Source: an uncultured Phocaeicola sp. (lineage in GTDB: Bacteria; Bacteroidota; Bacteroidia; Bacteroidales; Bacteroidaceae). From it: a stretch of 64,000 nucleotides of DNA. The notes below the pieces were generated by a model. It was not told the origin of the DNA. It did no database searches and saw only the letters and a program-made list of their open reading frames with translations. Where the stretch lies: assembly GCA_947581855.1 (NCBI GenBank), contig CANPVZ010000003.1, positions 124,001 through 188,000 on the forward strand, written 5' to 3'. The translations under genes were made by a program, and so were the position numbers. Positions within the stretch are counted from its first letter, which is position 1, and every line of letters begins with the position of its first letter. Positions 8,714 to 16,794 of the stretch are shown here, piece after piece.

Positions 8714-9376
8714 ATGAATATTTTTAAACGGTTTTATATAGCATGCCGTCGTTTTGGACGTCGCCGTGGATATGGAATTCACCCTCCTTTCGCATACGAT
8801 TTGATTACGGATGTGATTTACGGAAGATATGCTTATTATGCCTATGATGATTTGCGCAAATTGTGTGGTGCTATTCCCGGAAATTTGCCGCGCTATCCGC
8901 GTAGGGTAAACGAACTATTGTTCAGGCTTGTCAACCGCTTTCAACCGGAACTGGTGGTGGAAGTAGGTACAGGTTCGGGTTTGAGCATGTGTTATATGGC
9001 TGCAGCTAAAAAAAATGCTCGATATGTAACCATAGATACGATACGGCATGACGAGGTGGCGGCATTGTTGGGAAATACTTCTGTGGAATACCGAACGGTG
9101 TCGAATGGAAATGGAGGACTCTTTCAGAACTTTTCGTCCATAAACTTGTTGCATATGGCACATACATCGGATTATGAAACCGTTTGGGAGGAAGCTTTAC
9201 TTCATGCGTCTCCTGAATCTTTGTTTCTGGTGGAAGGCATTTACGACTCGAAACTAAAGCGGGACTGGTGGAAACGGGTAGTAGCAGATGATAGGACGGG
9301 CATCACATTCGATTTATACGAAATAGGATTGGTATTTTTTGACAAGTCCCGGCCGAAGCAGCATTTTAAAGCTTGA
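8714..9376 (+). CDS. Class I SAM-dependent methyltransferase
   Basis: 220 residues. After a basic N-terminal segment (GRRRGYGIHPPFAYDL) comes motif I VEVGTGSGL at residues 82-90, followed by the post-I strand ARYVTIDT. These features mark a Rossmann-fold SAM-binding methyltransferase, resembling O-methyltransferases of the catechol/caffeoyl-CoA type. The C-terminal part holds SLFLVEGIYDSK and ends in a strand pair as expected. The substrate is not predictable. It is 19 nt upstream of the cobalamin adenosyltransferase gene and probably cotranscribed with it. Confidence 0.75.
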   Translation: MNIFKRFYIACRRFGRRRGYGIHPPFAYDLITDVIYGRYAYYAYDDLRKLCGAIPGNLPRYPRRVNELLFRLVNRFQPELVVEVGTGSGLSMCYMAAAKKNARYVTIDTIRHDEVAALLGNTSVEYRTVSNGNGGLFQNFSSINLLHMAHTSDYETVWEEALLHASPESLFLVEGIYDSKLKRDWWKRVVADDRTGITFDLYEIGLVFFDKSRPKQHFKA

Positions 9377-9395
9377 TTATAAATAATGAATACAA

Positions 9396-9959
9396 ATGAA
9401 GAAAAGCGGAATTTATACGAAAACGGGTGATCAAGGTATGACAAGCCTTGTGGGAGGCGTGCGTGTTTCGAAATTGCATCCACGTCTGGAAGCATACGGA
9501 ACCGTGGATGAACTTAATTCGCAGATAGGCTTGTTAATTACTTATGTAACAGATAAAGTCGAACGCGACTATCTGACGGAAATACAGCGGAAGCTTTTTT
9601 CTGTAGGCTCTTACCTTGCTACGGATCTGGAGCAGAAAACTTTGCGGGAACAGAGCCGTATACATCCCGAAGATGTAGAGGAACTGGAACAGGCTATCGA
9701 CCGGATGGATTCGGAACTGCCTCCGTTGCGGTTGTTCGTGTTGCCGGGTGGCGCACGGGGTGCGGCAGTGTGCCATGTTTGCCGTACGGTATGTCGCAGG
9801 GCGGAAAGACGGATTCTTACTTTAAGGGAAGAATGTGAGATAGATTCGAATATATTAGCATATGTAAACAGATTGTCAGACTATTTGTTTGTTTTATCGC
9901 GGAAAATCAATATTTTGGAAGGATGTGATGAAATAATTTGGAAGAAAACTTGTAGGTGA
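9396..9959 (+). CDS. Cob(I)alamin adenosyltransferase, PduO type
   Basis: 187 residues covering the complete PduO-type ATP:corrinoid adenosyltransferase domain. The N-terminal ATP loop [15 protein letters not shown] (residues 7-21) and [14 protein letters not shown] are canonical, as are [17 protein letters not shown] and [14 protein letters not shown]. The enzyme transfers the 5'-deoxyadenosyl group of ATP to cob(I)alamin in the cytoplasm to form coenzyme B12, as needed by methylmalonyl-CoA mutase in propionate-producing Bacteroides. No cobalamin riboswitch was recognised upstream. Confidence 0.93.
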   Translation: MKKSGIYTKTGDQGMTSLVGGVRVSKLHPRLEAYGTVDELNSQIGLLITYVTDKVERDYLTEIQRKLFSVGSYLATDLEQKTLREQSRIHPEDVEELEQAIDRMDSELPPLRLFVLPGGARGAAVCHVCRTVCRRAERRILTLREECEIDSNILAYVNRLSDYLFVLSRKINILEGCDEIIWKKTCR

Positions 9960-9979
9960 CAATATTTATTATACTTTTG
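9950..9979 (+). promoter_or_regulatory. Promoter of the DUF2795 gene
   Basis: TTG at 9950-9952, a 19-nt spacer and TACTTTTG at 9972-9979 give a good -33/-7 pair. The -33 box overlaps the end of the adenosyltransferase gene. Confidence 0.65.
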
Positions 9980-10021
9980 CGCAAAAATAACAATTTGGTT
10001 GTTCTTTAAAAGAGTAAAACT

Positions 10022-10243
10022 ATGTATTGGACATTAGAATTGGCATCAAAGTTGGAAGATGCTCCTTGGCCGGCTACTAAGGATGAGCTGATTGATTATG
10101 CTATACGTTCAGGTGCTCCTCTCGAAGTAATTGAAAATCTGCAGGAGATGGAAGATGAGGGCGAGATATACGAAAGTATAGAAGACATTTGGCCGGATTA
10201 TCCTAGTAAGGAAGATTTCTTCTTTAATGAGGAAGAGTATTAA
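10022..10243 (+). CDS. DUF2795 domain small acidic protein
   Basis: 73 residues, strongly acidic (EDEGEIYESIEDIWPDYPSKED). The segment PWPATKDELIDYAIRSGAP followed by VIENLQEM is the DUF2795 pattern. Its function is not established. It has its own promoter and is followed by a strong terminator, so it is a monocistronic gene, probably well expressed given that promoter. Confidence 0.8.
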   Translation: MYWTLELASKLEDAPWPATKDELIDYAIRSGAPLEVIENLQEMEDEGEIYESIEDIWPDYPSKEDFFFNEEEY

Positions 10244-10286
10244 AAAAAGGAGATGTGTCTCACGAAGTGAAGGCATAAAATAAGAA

Positions 10287-10316
10287 ATGGATGGCTTATG
10301 CCATCCATATTTTTTG
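10287..10316 (+). terminator. Rho-independent terminator after the DUF2795 gene
   Basis: ATGGATGG (10287-10294), a 6-nt loop, CCATCCAT (10301-10308), then a run of T to about 10316. Confidence 0.85.
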
Positions 10317-10341
10317 AATAGCTACACAAAAACACGAAACT

Positions 10342-13197
10342 ATGCGGTATTATATTCTTTTATTGCTCTTATGCATTACTTCCCATTCGTTATATGCCCA
10401 ACAGAAAAAGCCTAAAACCGTTACGTATGTCGGCCACGTTTTCGAATTGCAGGGAAACCGTGGTGAGGGAGTCTTGGCAGCAGTGGTGGAATTATTCTTG
10501 CCGCATGATACATTACGTTCGATTACAGACGATAATGGTACTTTTTACCTGAAGAAAGTGCCGTTGGGCAAGGCAAAGATACGTCTGTCGCATCTTTCAT
10601 ATGAAACGCTGGAAAAGGAAATTGAGATAAAATCCGGTCAAGGCTGGGGCATGTTCGAGATGAAAACCAAATCAGTTGATTTGAGTGATGTGGTGGTAAA
10701 AGGAAAAGTTCCCTCTTTTACTATGAAAGGAGATACAGTGGTATTTCATGCAGCGGCATTTAAAACGTTGATGGGGGATGAAACCATGAAGATTGTAGAG
10801 CAGTTGCCTGGTGTAGAGATGGATGAGGATGGAGCAATAAAAGTCTTTGGTAAAGATTTGACCAAAACTTATGTTGACGGAAAATTGATTTTTGGAGATA
10901 ATGCATTGGACGCTTTGAACAATCTTGCGGCGGACGATGTAATTTCCATTAAAAGTTATGATCAATTGTCTGCCAAGGATAAACTGGCCGGGAATTTAAG
11001 CGCGGAAAAAGAACGTGTATTCAATATAGAAACTAAAAGTAAGCTGTCGAGTGCTACGGTGGGGCACGTGTTGACAAGTTACGGCAGCAATCTGGGCGAT
11101 CCGAAGCAACGGTATGCGGCCGGTGCGACAGGGAATTTCTTCTCGGAAAAGCTTTTGCTTAAAGCGAATGCCTTTATAAATAATGTCGACCGTCATTCGA
11201 ATCGTATTGACGATATCTTGGAGATACGTAATGCATCTAGCCCTTATTCCAAAAATGCGTATGCGGGAGTCGGTATGACCCGCCAGTTTGGGGATGTGGA
11301 AATCGGACCTTCCCTATCTGTGGATTACTCTTTTGACGACCAGCGCAATAAATCGGAGAACTATTCCATCCGACGGTATGTGCCTACGGAAGATTATACA
11401 CAACGCGTTTATAATGATTCTTCGTTTAATTCTTCTCACTCTTCGGCGCATGTGTTAAGTGCTTCATACAGAGATTTTGAACATCATTTTCTGAATGCCA
11501 GCATGAGATTGAGTTACAATGATAATAAAGATTTTTCTGCAAGCCGTACGTTGACATTATTAAATGATAAAAAAGATTATACGGCCCAGGATCAAAGGAA
11601 TAGAAAAAAATCGTATAAATGGGACGCTTCATTCGGTATGGCGATAGTAGATAAAGGTGTTTTCAATTTAATGACGAATGCGAACGCGCAGATCGGAGAT
11701 AACAGCGGAAACGGATTGCGCCTTGATACTCTTTCTTCAAGTGCTGTTAATAAGGTGTATCATACGGATATAGATGGCTACCAGCGTAATTACGAAGTGG
11801 GAGTCTCGGCTTCACTGAATAGCGTGCGCGCAAAGATTAAAGAAGATATGAAACCGGAGGAATTTGAAAGTTTGATGGCAAAGCCTAACCATTCGTTCAA
11901 TCTCTCTTTCCGATATAAACGTACAGCGGAGAAAAATAAAGAGATACGTGTGGAGGCTGATGGCATGATGATGAAGATAGACTCTTTAATGAGTCGTGAT
12001 TACACGCGTAATTATCATACATTAATTACAGGTTTGAGCTATATGTATGGAAAAGGAGAACGTCATTTCCATATTGGAGTGGATTTGGAATACTCGAGAC
12101 GTGGTGAAGACAGAATCCTTTATCCCGAAAATACGATGAGGCAGCATTTTCTTACATGGAGTCCTCGTATCATGTGGAATCTGGGTTCTTTTGCTTCGGG
12201 AATGTTTTTTTCTTATTCGGGACGTTCACAACTGCCTTCGTTCGAACAACTGTCGCAACAGATCGACGATAAAACACCTTTGTTTCTCAGTAGTGGTAAT
12301 CCCAATTTGAAGCCTTCATACACTCATATGTTTTCATTGAACGGTAATTATGTATGCAGCAATACTTCTGTATTGTCCGGAGGCGTTCATCTTTCCATTA
12401 CACAGAATCAAGTGGCTTCCCGAAGCCGTTATTATCCCGATGGCACGATATTGGAAGATTGGGGTGGATATAAAGTGGCTCCAGGAGCAACTTTCACGAC
12501 CTATGAGAATTTGAACGGAACGCTTAATGTGAGTGGCAATGTGGGATATTCATGTCCGGTTAATATAATTAAATCCAATCTTAATTCAAGGTTGATGTAT
12601 AATTTCGGGCGAAGCGCTTCGTATGTGGAAGATGCCTTGAATCATAACTACCACCAGTCGGCAACAGTGTCGTTTAATTTGCGTACGAATTTTTCTCGTA
12701 GTTATAAAGTGGAATTGTTGTCCTATTCCGGATTATCGTATGCTAAAAGTACGGTTGGTAACAGCAATAATTATTACAACCAGCGTGTGGAAGTTAATTC
12801 CAAGAATAACTTTACTGAAAAGTGGTTCTTGAACGCTATGTACAGTTATAATATTATTCACCCCTTGACAAAGGAATCATCAGGAAACCGGGAAATGAAT
12901 CTGAATGCTATTGTCGGATATCGTTTCTTAAAGAACCGTGCCAGTATAAGTCTGTCAGCTTTTGATATATTGAATCAGAGTACTTCATTCACTACTTCTA
13001 CTCAGGTAGATTATGAATTAGAAACATGGCAACCTACCTTTGGACGTTTCTGGACAGTGAATTTCAGTTATAAGTTTAATTCTACAGGAGTCAATTCGTC
13101 CGGGCAAAGACGTCATGATTTAAATGAAGGAGAAAAAGATAATAACAATATGTTTTTCCCTATGGGGATAGGCGGAAGAGAAATAATGGTAAATTAG
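10342..13197 (+). CDS. Outer-membrane beta-barrel protein, TonB-dependent-receptor-like
   Basis: 951 residues with a signal peptide ending after A19 (HSLYA-QQ). Residues about 28-110 form a carboxypeptidase-regulatory-like beta-sandwich (GVLAAVVELFLPHDTLRSIT, LSHLSYETLEKEI). Next comes a plug-like region (VVKGKVPSFTMKGDTVVFHA), then a long barrel with many aromatic-ended strands. This arrangement is typical of the outer-membrane beta-barrel family of Bacteroidetes, which resembles SusC but lacks a SusD partner, as here. The transported substrate is unknown. The next ORF begins at the stop codon, but its real start lies behind its own promoter. Confidence 0.82.
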   Translation: MRYYILLLLLCITSHSLYAQQKKPKTVTYVGHVFELQGNRGEGVLAAVVELFLPHDTLRSITDDNGTFYLKKVPLGKAKIRLSHLSYETLEKEIEIKSGQGWGMFEMKTKSVDLSDVVVKGKVPSFTMKGDTVVFHAAAFKTLMGDETMKIVEQLPGVEMDEDGAIKVFGKDLTKTYVDGKLIFGDNALDALNNLAADDVISIKSYDQLSAKDKLAGNLSAEKERVFNIETKSKLSSATVGHVLTSYGSNLGDPKQRYAAGATGNFFSEKLLLKANAFINNVDRHSNRIDDILEIRNASSPYSKNAYAGVGMTRQFGDVEIGPSLSVDYSFDDQRNKSENYSIRRYVPTEDYTQRVYNDSSFNSSHSSAHVLSASYRDFEHHFLNASMRLSYNDNKDFSASRTLTLLNDKKDYTAQDQRNRKKSYKWDASFGMAIVDKGVFNLMTNANAQIGDNSGNGLRLDTLSSSAVNKVYHTDIDGYQRNYEVGVSASLNSVRAKIKEDMKPEEFESLMAKPNHSFNLSFRYKRTAEKNKEIRVEADGMMMKIDSLMSRDYTRNYHTLITGLSYMYGKGERHFHIGVDLEYSRRGEDRILYPENTMRQHFLTWSPRIMWNLGSFASGMFFSYSGRSQLPSFEQLSQQIDDKTPLFLSSGNPNLKPSYTHMFSLNGNYVCSNTSVLSGGVHLSITQNQVASRSRYYPDGTILEDWGGYKVAPGATFTTYENLNGTLNVSGNVGYSCPVNIIKSNLNSRLMYNFGRSASYVEDALNHNYHQSATVSFNLRTNFSRSYKVELLSYSGLSYAKSTVGNSNNYYNQRVEVNSKNNFTEKWFLNAMYSYNIIHPLTKESSGNREMNLNAIVGYRFLKNRASISLSAFDILNQSTSFTTSTQVDYELETWQPTFGRFWTVNFSYKFNSTGVNSSGQRRHDLNEGEKDNNNMFFPMGIGGREIMVN

Positions 13198-13221
13198 TGG
13201 TAGAACCTGGAGAATACAGAG

Positions 13222-13251
13222 TTTGTTTATTTATAAAAAATAGTATCTTTG
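13222..13251 (+). promoter_or_regulatory. Promoter of the small porin-like gene
   Basis: TTTG at 13222-13225, an 18-nt spacer and TATCTTTG at 13244-13251, followed by GCAGCA. It places the transcription start after the upstream in-frame TAG-linked codons and so supports the start at 13278. Confidence 0.7.
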
Positions 13252-13277
13252 CAGCACTAATTAAAATAAATAGGACT

Positions 13278-13883
13278 ATGAAGAAATTTATGACTGTATT
13301 GTTGGTTGCGGCCGGAATGTTGGTTGTAGCCCCGGCACAAGCCCAGTTGAAGTTTGGTGTGAAAGCGGGTGTGAATATATCGAAGCCCTCTCTGTCTGGT
13401 AGTAGATTGGTCGCAGAAGCGAAGAATAATACGGGATACTTTTTTGGTCCCATGGCTGAATTTACGATTCCTTTGATCGGACTAGGTGTAGACGGAGCAT
13501 TGCTTTATTCGCATAAAGGAGCGATAGACGTGAGAGAGGAAAATATGTCTTCAACTCATACTGCAGATTTGAATTCAATTGAAATACCTATAAACTTGAA
13601 ATATACAATTGGATTGGGAAGTATTGCCGGAATCTATTTTTCTGCAGGTCCTCAATTCGGTTACAATATAGGTAAAAAGAGGTTTTCGGAATATGATTTT
13701 AAGTTGAAAGGTTCTAATTTGAGTGCCAATATCGGTGCCGGTGTAAAATTGCTGGGACATTTGCAGGCTGGTATTAATTATAATATTGCTTTGGATAAAA
13801 CCGGTGAAAGTTTTGGTGACCAAATGGATGCTTTTGATTTTAAAACCAATACTTGGCAAGTATCTGTAGCTTACCTATTTTAA
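13278..13883 (+). CDS. Porin-family outer-membrane beta-barrel protein (PorT-like)
   Basis: 201 residues from the ATG at 13278. The open frame reaches back to 13197, but that extension spans the promoter and lacks signal-peptide character, whereas MKKFMTVLLVAAGMLVVAPAQAQ is a clean signal peptide. The mature part begins LKFGVKAGVNISKPS and holds alternating amphipathic strands (LNSIEIPINLKYTIGLG, FSAGPQFGYNIG, NIGAGVKLLGH), ending with the barrel signature WQVSVAYLF. It is an eight-strand type barrel in the outer membrane; its function is unknown. Confidence 0.85.
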   Translation: MKKFMTVLLVAAGMLVVAPAQAQLKFGVKAGVNISKPSLSGSRLVAEAKNNTGYFFGPMAEFTIPLIGLGVDGALLYSHKGAIDVREENMSSTHTADLNSIEIPINLKYTIGLGSIAGIYFSAGPQFGYNIGKKRFSEYDFKLKGSNLSANIGAGVKLLGHLQAGINYNIALDKTGESFGDQMDAFDFKTNTWQVSVAYLF

Positions 13884-13902
13884 ATAAAATCTTGATTAAT
13901 GA

Positions 13903-13938
13903 GAAAGGCGTGTTTCCGGCAGGGAATGCGCCTTTTTT
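13903..13938 (+). terminator. Terminator after the porin-like gene
   Basis: AAAGGCG near 13904 pairs with CGCCTTT near 13929 with a partly paired inner stem, followed by a T run to 13938. Confidence 0.75.
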
Positions 13939-13993
13939 AATGAATTATACCTCTTTCTTTCCTTTTTGTGAAGGATTGTTCAAAAAAAGTACT

Positions 13994-14001
13994 TATTTTT
14001 G
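13994..14001 (+). promoter_or_regulatory. -7 element of the ECF sigma gene
   Basis: TATTTTTG ends 12 nt before the first possible start codon (14014). No well-spaced -33 TTTG is visible. If transcription starts about 7 nt downstream, the ATG at 14026 may be the better initiation site. Confidence 0.5.
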
Positions 14002-14013
14002 CAATAATGATAG

Positions 14014-14526
14014 ATGAGAGGGAATATGCACGCTGAAGATAATATCAGTATAGAAAAACTGTTCAGGGCGAATTACGCGTCGTTATATTTTTATGCGTTT
14101 CAGATGATTAATGAGTCTGAAACCAGCAGGGATATTGTAAGCGATGCGTTTGAATATGTTTGGAAAAACTATAATAAATTGGATGCTGCTACCGCCAAAT
14201 CATATTTATATGTATATATCCGTACCAAATGCATCGACCATATCCGTCATTTGCAAGTGCATGAACAATATGCCCAGTTTTGTTTGTCGATGACGCAGGA
14301 GGGGATAGAAGAGAACTTCTGTGAACCGGAAGAAAGAATCTTGCGATTGCGTAAAGCCATTCGCTCGTTGACTCCTCGCACTAGGCATATTCTTGAAGAG
14401 TGTTATGTTCGCAAGAAGAAATATCAGGAAGTGGCGGATGAATTGGAAATCAGCATAAGTGCTGTGCGAAAGCATATCATGAAGGCTTTGCAAACTATGC
14501 GTGAAGAATTTGCTAAAAAAGAATAA
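14014..14526 (+). CDS. ECF-type RNA polymerase sigma factor
   Basis: 170 residues (166 if the ATG at 14026 is used). Region 2 is LFRANYASLYFYAFQMINES followed by SRDIVSDAFEYVWKN. Region 4 is LTPRTRHILEECYVRKKKYQ followed by EVADELEISISAVRKHI. This is the sigma-70 ECF subfamily expanded in Bacteroidetes. It lies upstream of a FecR anti-sigma gene and a SusC with an STN domain. Together these form a trans-envelope signalling set: the receptor contacts FecR, which releases the sigma factor to activate the downstream operon. Confidence 0.92.
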   Translation: MRGNMHAEDNISIEKLFRANYASLYFYAFQMINESETSRDIVSDAFEYVWKNYNKLDAATAKSYLYVYIRTKCIDHIRHLQVHEQYAQFCLSMTQEGIEENFCEPEERILRLRKAIRSLTPRTRHILEECYVRKKKYQEVADELEISISAVRKHIMKALQTMREEFAKKE

Positions 14527-14581
14527 AAAGAGGTATCCGAAAACGCACTGAAAACGTATTATATAAAAGAGCAATACAAAC

Positions 14582-15730
14582 ATGGATAAAAACCGAAAAA
14601 TAGAGGAATCCATAGAACATGCCATAGACCTGTTGGAACAACCGACAGCCCTCACTGAAGAGGACGTTCGCAGTATGGTGGAAGACGAGGAATGTTTTCG
14701 GGCCTGCCGGGACCTGATGGAGGGATGCCGTGTGCTAATGGCTGATATTCCTTCATATAATCCTGATGTTGACCGTGAATGGATTCGATTTCAGAAGAAA
14801 CACCAGACCGCATGGAGACGGCGTAGACTGGTATGGGGCGCGGCATTGGGCGTTGCCGCCATGTTGATTGTTTTGGTATGGTTCTCTTGGTCTCTCCTTT
14901 CTCATAATAAAGTCTCGGAACCGGTTACTGTATTTTTAGCTGATAATCATCCACAACGGGTAACTTTACAGACTGGAGATGGAAAACTGTTAGCTTTAGA
15001 TAATGCGGATAAAACTGTATTATCTGCTGTAGGTGCTCAATTACAGGATAAAGAGCTTGATTATAAGACCAATGCATCAGAGGTAAAAGAAGTAAAGATG
15101 CATACGCTTACTACGCCTCGTGGTACTGATTTTAAAATTGTATTGTCGGATGGCACAGAAGTTTGGTTGAATGCGGAAAGCCGTCTGGAATATCCGGCTA
15201 CATTCGTAGGGAATGAGCGGATTGTCTCTTTAAGAGGAGAGGCTTATTTCAAGGTAGCCAAAGATGAGAAACACCCTTTTATTGTTCAGACGGACGATAT
15301 GAAAACACGTGTATTGGGCACAGAGTTCAATGTACGTAACTATTTGGTAACCGATTCACATGTAACTTTGATACAGGGACGTGTAGAGGTTTGCAACAAG
15401 AAAGGAGGCGATTATGTGAGAATGTCTCCTGGAGAAGATGCACATCTACAGCCGGATGGCGCTTTTGCATTGAGTGAGGTGGACATAGACGGCTATATTT
15501 ATTGGAAGGAAGGTTATTTCTATTTTGATAATATAACTTTACTGGACATTATGCAAAGTTTGGGCCGCTGGTACAATGTAACCATAAAATTCGAAAACCA
15601 GTCGGCCATGAACTATCGCATGCACTTTCTTACCGATCGCAAGGCGGGACTCGAACACGCAATCGTATTGCTCAACCGCATGAAGAAAGTGAATATCACT
15701 TTAGAGGACGGTACTTTGATTGTTCGCTGA
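14582..15730 (+). CDS. FecR-family anti-sigma factor
   Basis: 382 residues. There is a cytoplasmic N-terminal part (1-80), one transmembrane helix at about 83-106 (LVWGAALGVAAMLIVLVW), then the periplasmic FecR domain (LTTPRGTDFKIVLSDGTEVW, LRGEAYFKVAKDEKHPFIV, VLGTEFNVRNY). A C-terminal DUF4974-type domain follows (DNITLLDIMQSLGRWYNVTI). It receives a signal from the STN domain of the cognate SusC-type receptor and controls the ECF sigma factor encoded 55 nt upstream. Its cognate receptor gene starts 1.06 kb downstream. Confidence 0.93.
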   Translation: MDKNRKIEESIEHAIDLLEQPTALTEEDVRSMVEDEECFRACRDLMEGCRVLMADIPSYNPDVDREWIRFQKKHQTAWRRRRLVWGAALGVAAMLIVLVWFSWSLLSHNKVSEPVTVFLADNHPQRVTLQTGDGKLLALDNADKTVLSAVGAQLQDKELDYKTNASEVKEVKMHTLTTPRGTDFKIVLSDGTEVWLNAESRLEYPATFVGNERIVSLRGEAYFKVAKDEKHPFIVQTDDMKTRVLGTEFNVRNYLVTDSHVTLIQGRVEVCNKKGGDYVRMSPGEDAHLQPDGAFALSEVDIDGYIYWKEGYFYFDNITLLDIMQSLGRWYNVTIKFENQSAMNYRMHFLTDRKAGLEHAIVLLNRMKKVNITLEDGTLIVR

Positions 15731-15821
15731 AACAGTCAGAAGAATATTTCATAGAAAGAAGATACGTTTCAATAATTAATGTATATCTTCCTATCTGTTA
15801 CTCGTCATTTTTTAGGATTAT

Positions 15822-16061
15822 CTGAGAAAGCTATTATTCTGTTTCTTTTCGATTGGTTTTGTCTTTAATACTGCTTGCTCAAGGGATGAAGCGCATAGGG
15901 AATGGAGAGATGTTAAGACAAGCATGCAGCATGGCAAAGACCAGCGGCAACTTGCTACGGAACTGTCCCATTGTGGAGTGACGAAAGAACAAGCTTTACG
16001 CATAAAGGAACAATACGAGAAGCAATTCAATAGTAATGAAAATGTCTCCCTTCCGACATAA
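15822..16061 (+). pseudogene. Possible small lipoprotein with a CTG in place of the start codon
   Basis: An open frame of 79 codons starts with CTG at 15822; an in-frame TAG lies three codons upstream and no ATG/GTG/TTG precedes the hydrophobic segment. The translation begins RKLLFCFFSIGFVFNTACSR, a lipoprotein-like signal with Cys at about residue 19. It continues as a hydrophilic helical domain (HREWRDVKTSMQHGKDQRQL, then GVTKEQALRIKEQYEKQF). The composition looks coding. It may be a gene inactivated by an ATG-to-CTG change or one using a rare start. It overlaps the next small ORF by 26 nt. No family was recognised. Confidence 0.4.
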
Positions 16062-16230
16062 AGTAGTAAAAGTCGTTTACGGCCCCCCTGCGGTTATGGA
16101 TAATCAAGTAAATAAGGAATTTGTATTCACACCCCAAAAGGCGACAGACGAATTTCTGCGCCTAATGGAGCAGATGGGTTGTCGGTTACGGGTTAGTTTC
16201 ACAAAGAGTCAGGTTTATGGGCGTAGCTGA
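16036..16230 (+). CDS. Small hypothetical protein
   Basis: 64 residues beginning MKMSPFRHKVVKVVYGPP. The part KATDEFLRLMEQMGCRLRVS looks like a plausible amphipathic helix. It is not recognised as any family. It overlaps the end of the lipoprotein-like frame and may be translationally coupled to it, or be a remnant of a decayed gene between FecR and SusC. Low confidence that it is expressed. Confidence 0.3.
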   Translation: MKMSPFRHKVVKVVYGPPAVMDNQVNKEFVFTPQKATDEFLRLMEQMGCRLRVSFTKSQVYGRS

Positions 16231-16460
16231 TTTTCACTAATCCCAAAGATGGTAGGGCCCTGCTTTCTATGATACTTCTTCAGTTTAGTTGACCCAATTC
16301 TGTTTAGATCTTATAGCCAATATCTAAAAATCATAATTAAAATACGTCTTACACTTTATTTTGAAAGATATGGTTGTTGGATAGAGTTGTTAGTAGATAC
16401 GAATTCATCTACTCAGCTTAAGTCATTATTTTATTTTTCTTCTCTACATTTTCTATATCT
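16231..16460. other. Gap without recognised genes
   Basis: AT-rich sequence between the small ORFs and the 23-bp array. No promoter of the TAnnTTTG type was identified before the SusC gene, so that operon may use a sequence read by the ECF sigma factor encoded upstream. Confidence 0.4.
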
Positions 16461-16550
16461 TACAATTGTGCAAGAGAACTTCTACATATTGTGAGAGACA
16501 TTTCTTATATGATGTGAGAGATAACTTTCACAGTTGTGAGAGAGAGAAAC
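16461..16550. repeat. Tandem array of about four 22-23-bp units (GTGAGAGA core)
   Basis: GTGCAAGAGA at 16468, GTGAGAGACA at 16491, GTGAGAGATA at 16514 and GTGAGAGAGA at 16536 give spacings of 23, 23 and 22 bp; each core is preceded by an AT-rich stretch. It lies in the FecR-SusC gap. Confidence 0.7.
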
Positions 16551-16794
16551 AGTGCTAAGATGTGAAATAGTTTATCTGTGAAAAAATGGAATTTATAAGG
16601 AAGATTCCCCTATTTAATAAGATGCTTTTTAAAGAAGAATGCACTTTTTTTAAAAATAATTCGTTTTTGGGGTGTTCGATTTGGAAGTCTGTACGTATTA
16701 TTAATAGCTCTTAAAAAAAAGAGCTTTGTTTGATAGGGTATGTGAAAAGTGAGAAGTAATAATAAATAAATGTTTAACCATTAAGTGAGAGAAT

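Noticed and set aside
9950..10021. Cobalamin riboswitch near the adenosyltransferase
   Set aside because: No B12-box-like sequence is present and the region is downstream of, not before, the gene.
13197..13277. N-terminal extension of the porin-like gene
   Set aside because: It contains the promoter for the gene, and the signal peptide begins at 13278.
15818..16030. Minus-strand ORF of 70 codons
   Set aside because: It is the antisense of the lipoprotein-like plus-strand frame, which has the more protein-like composition.
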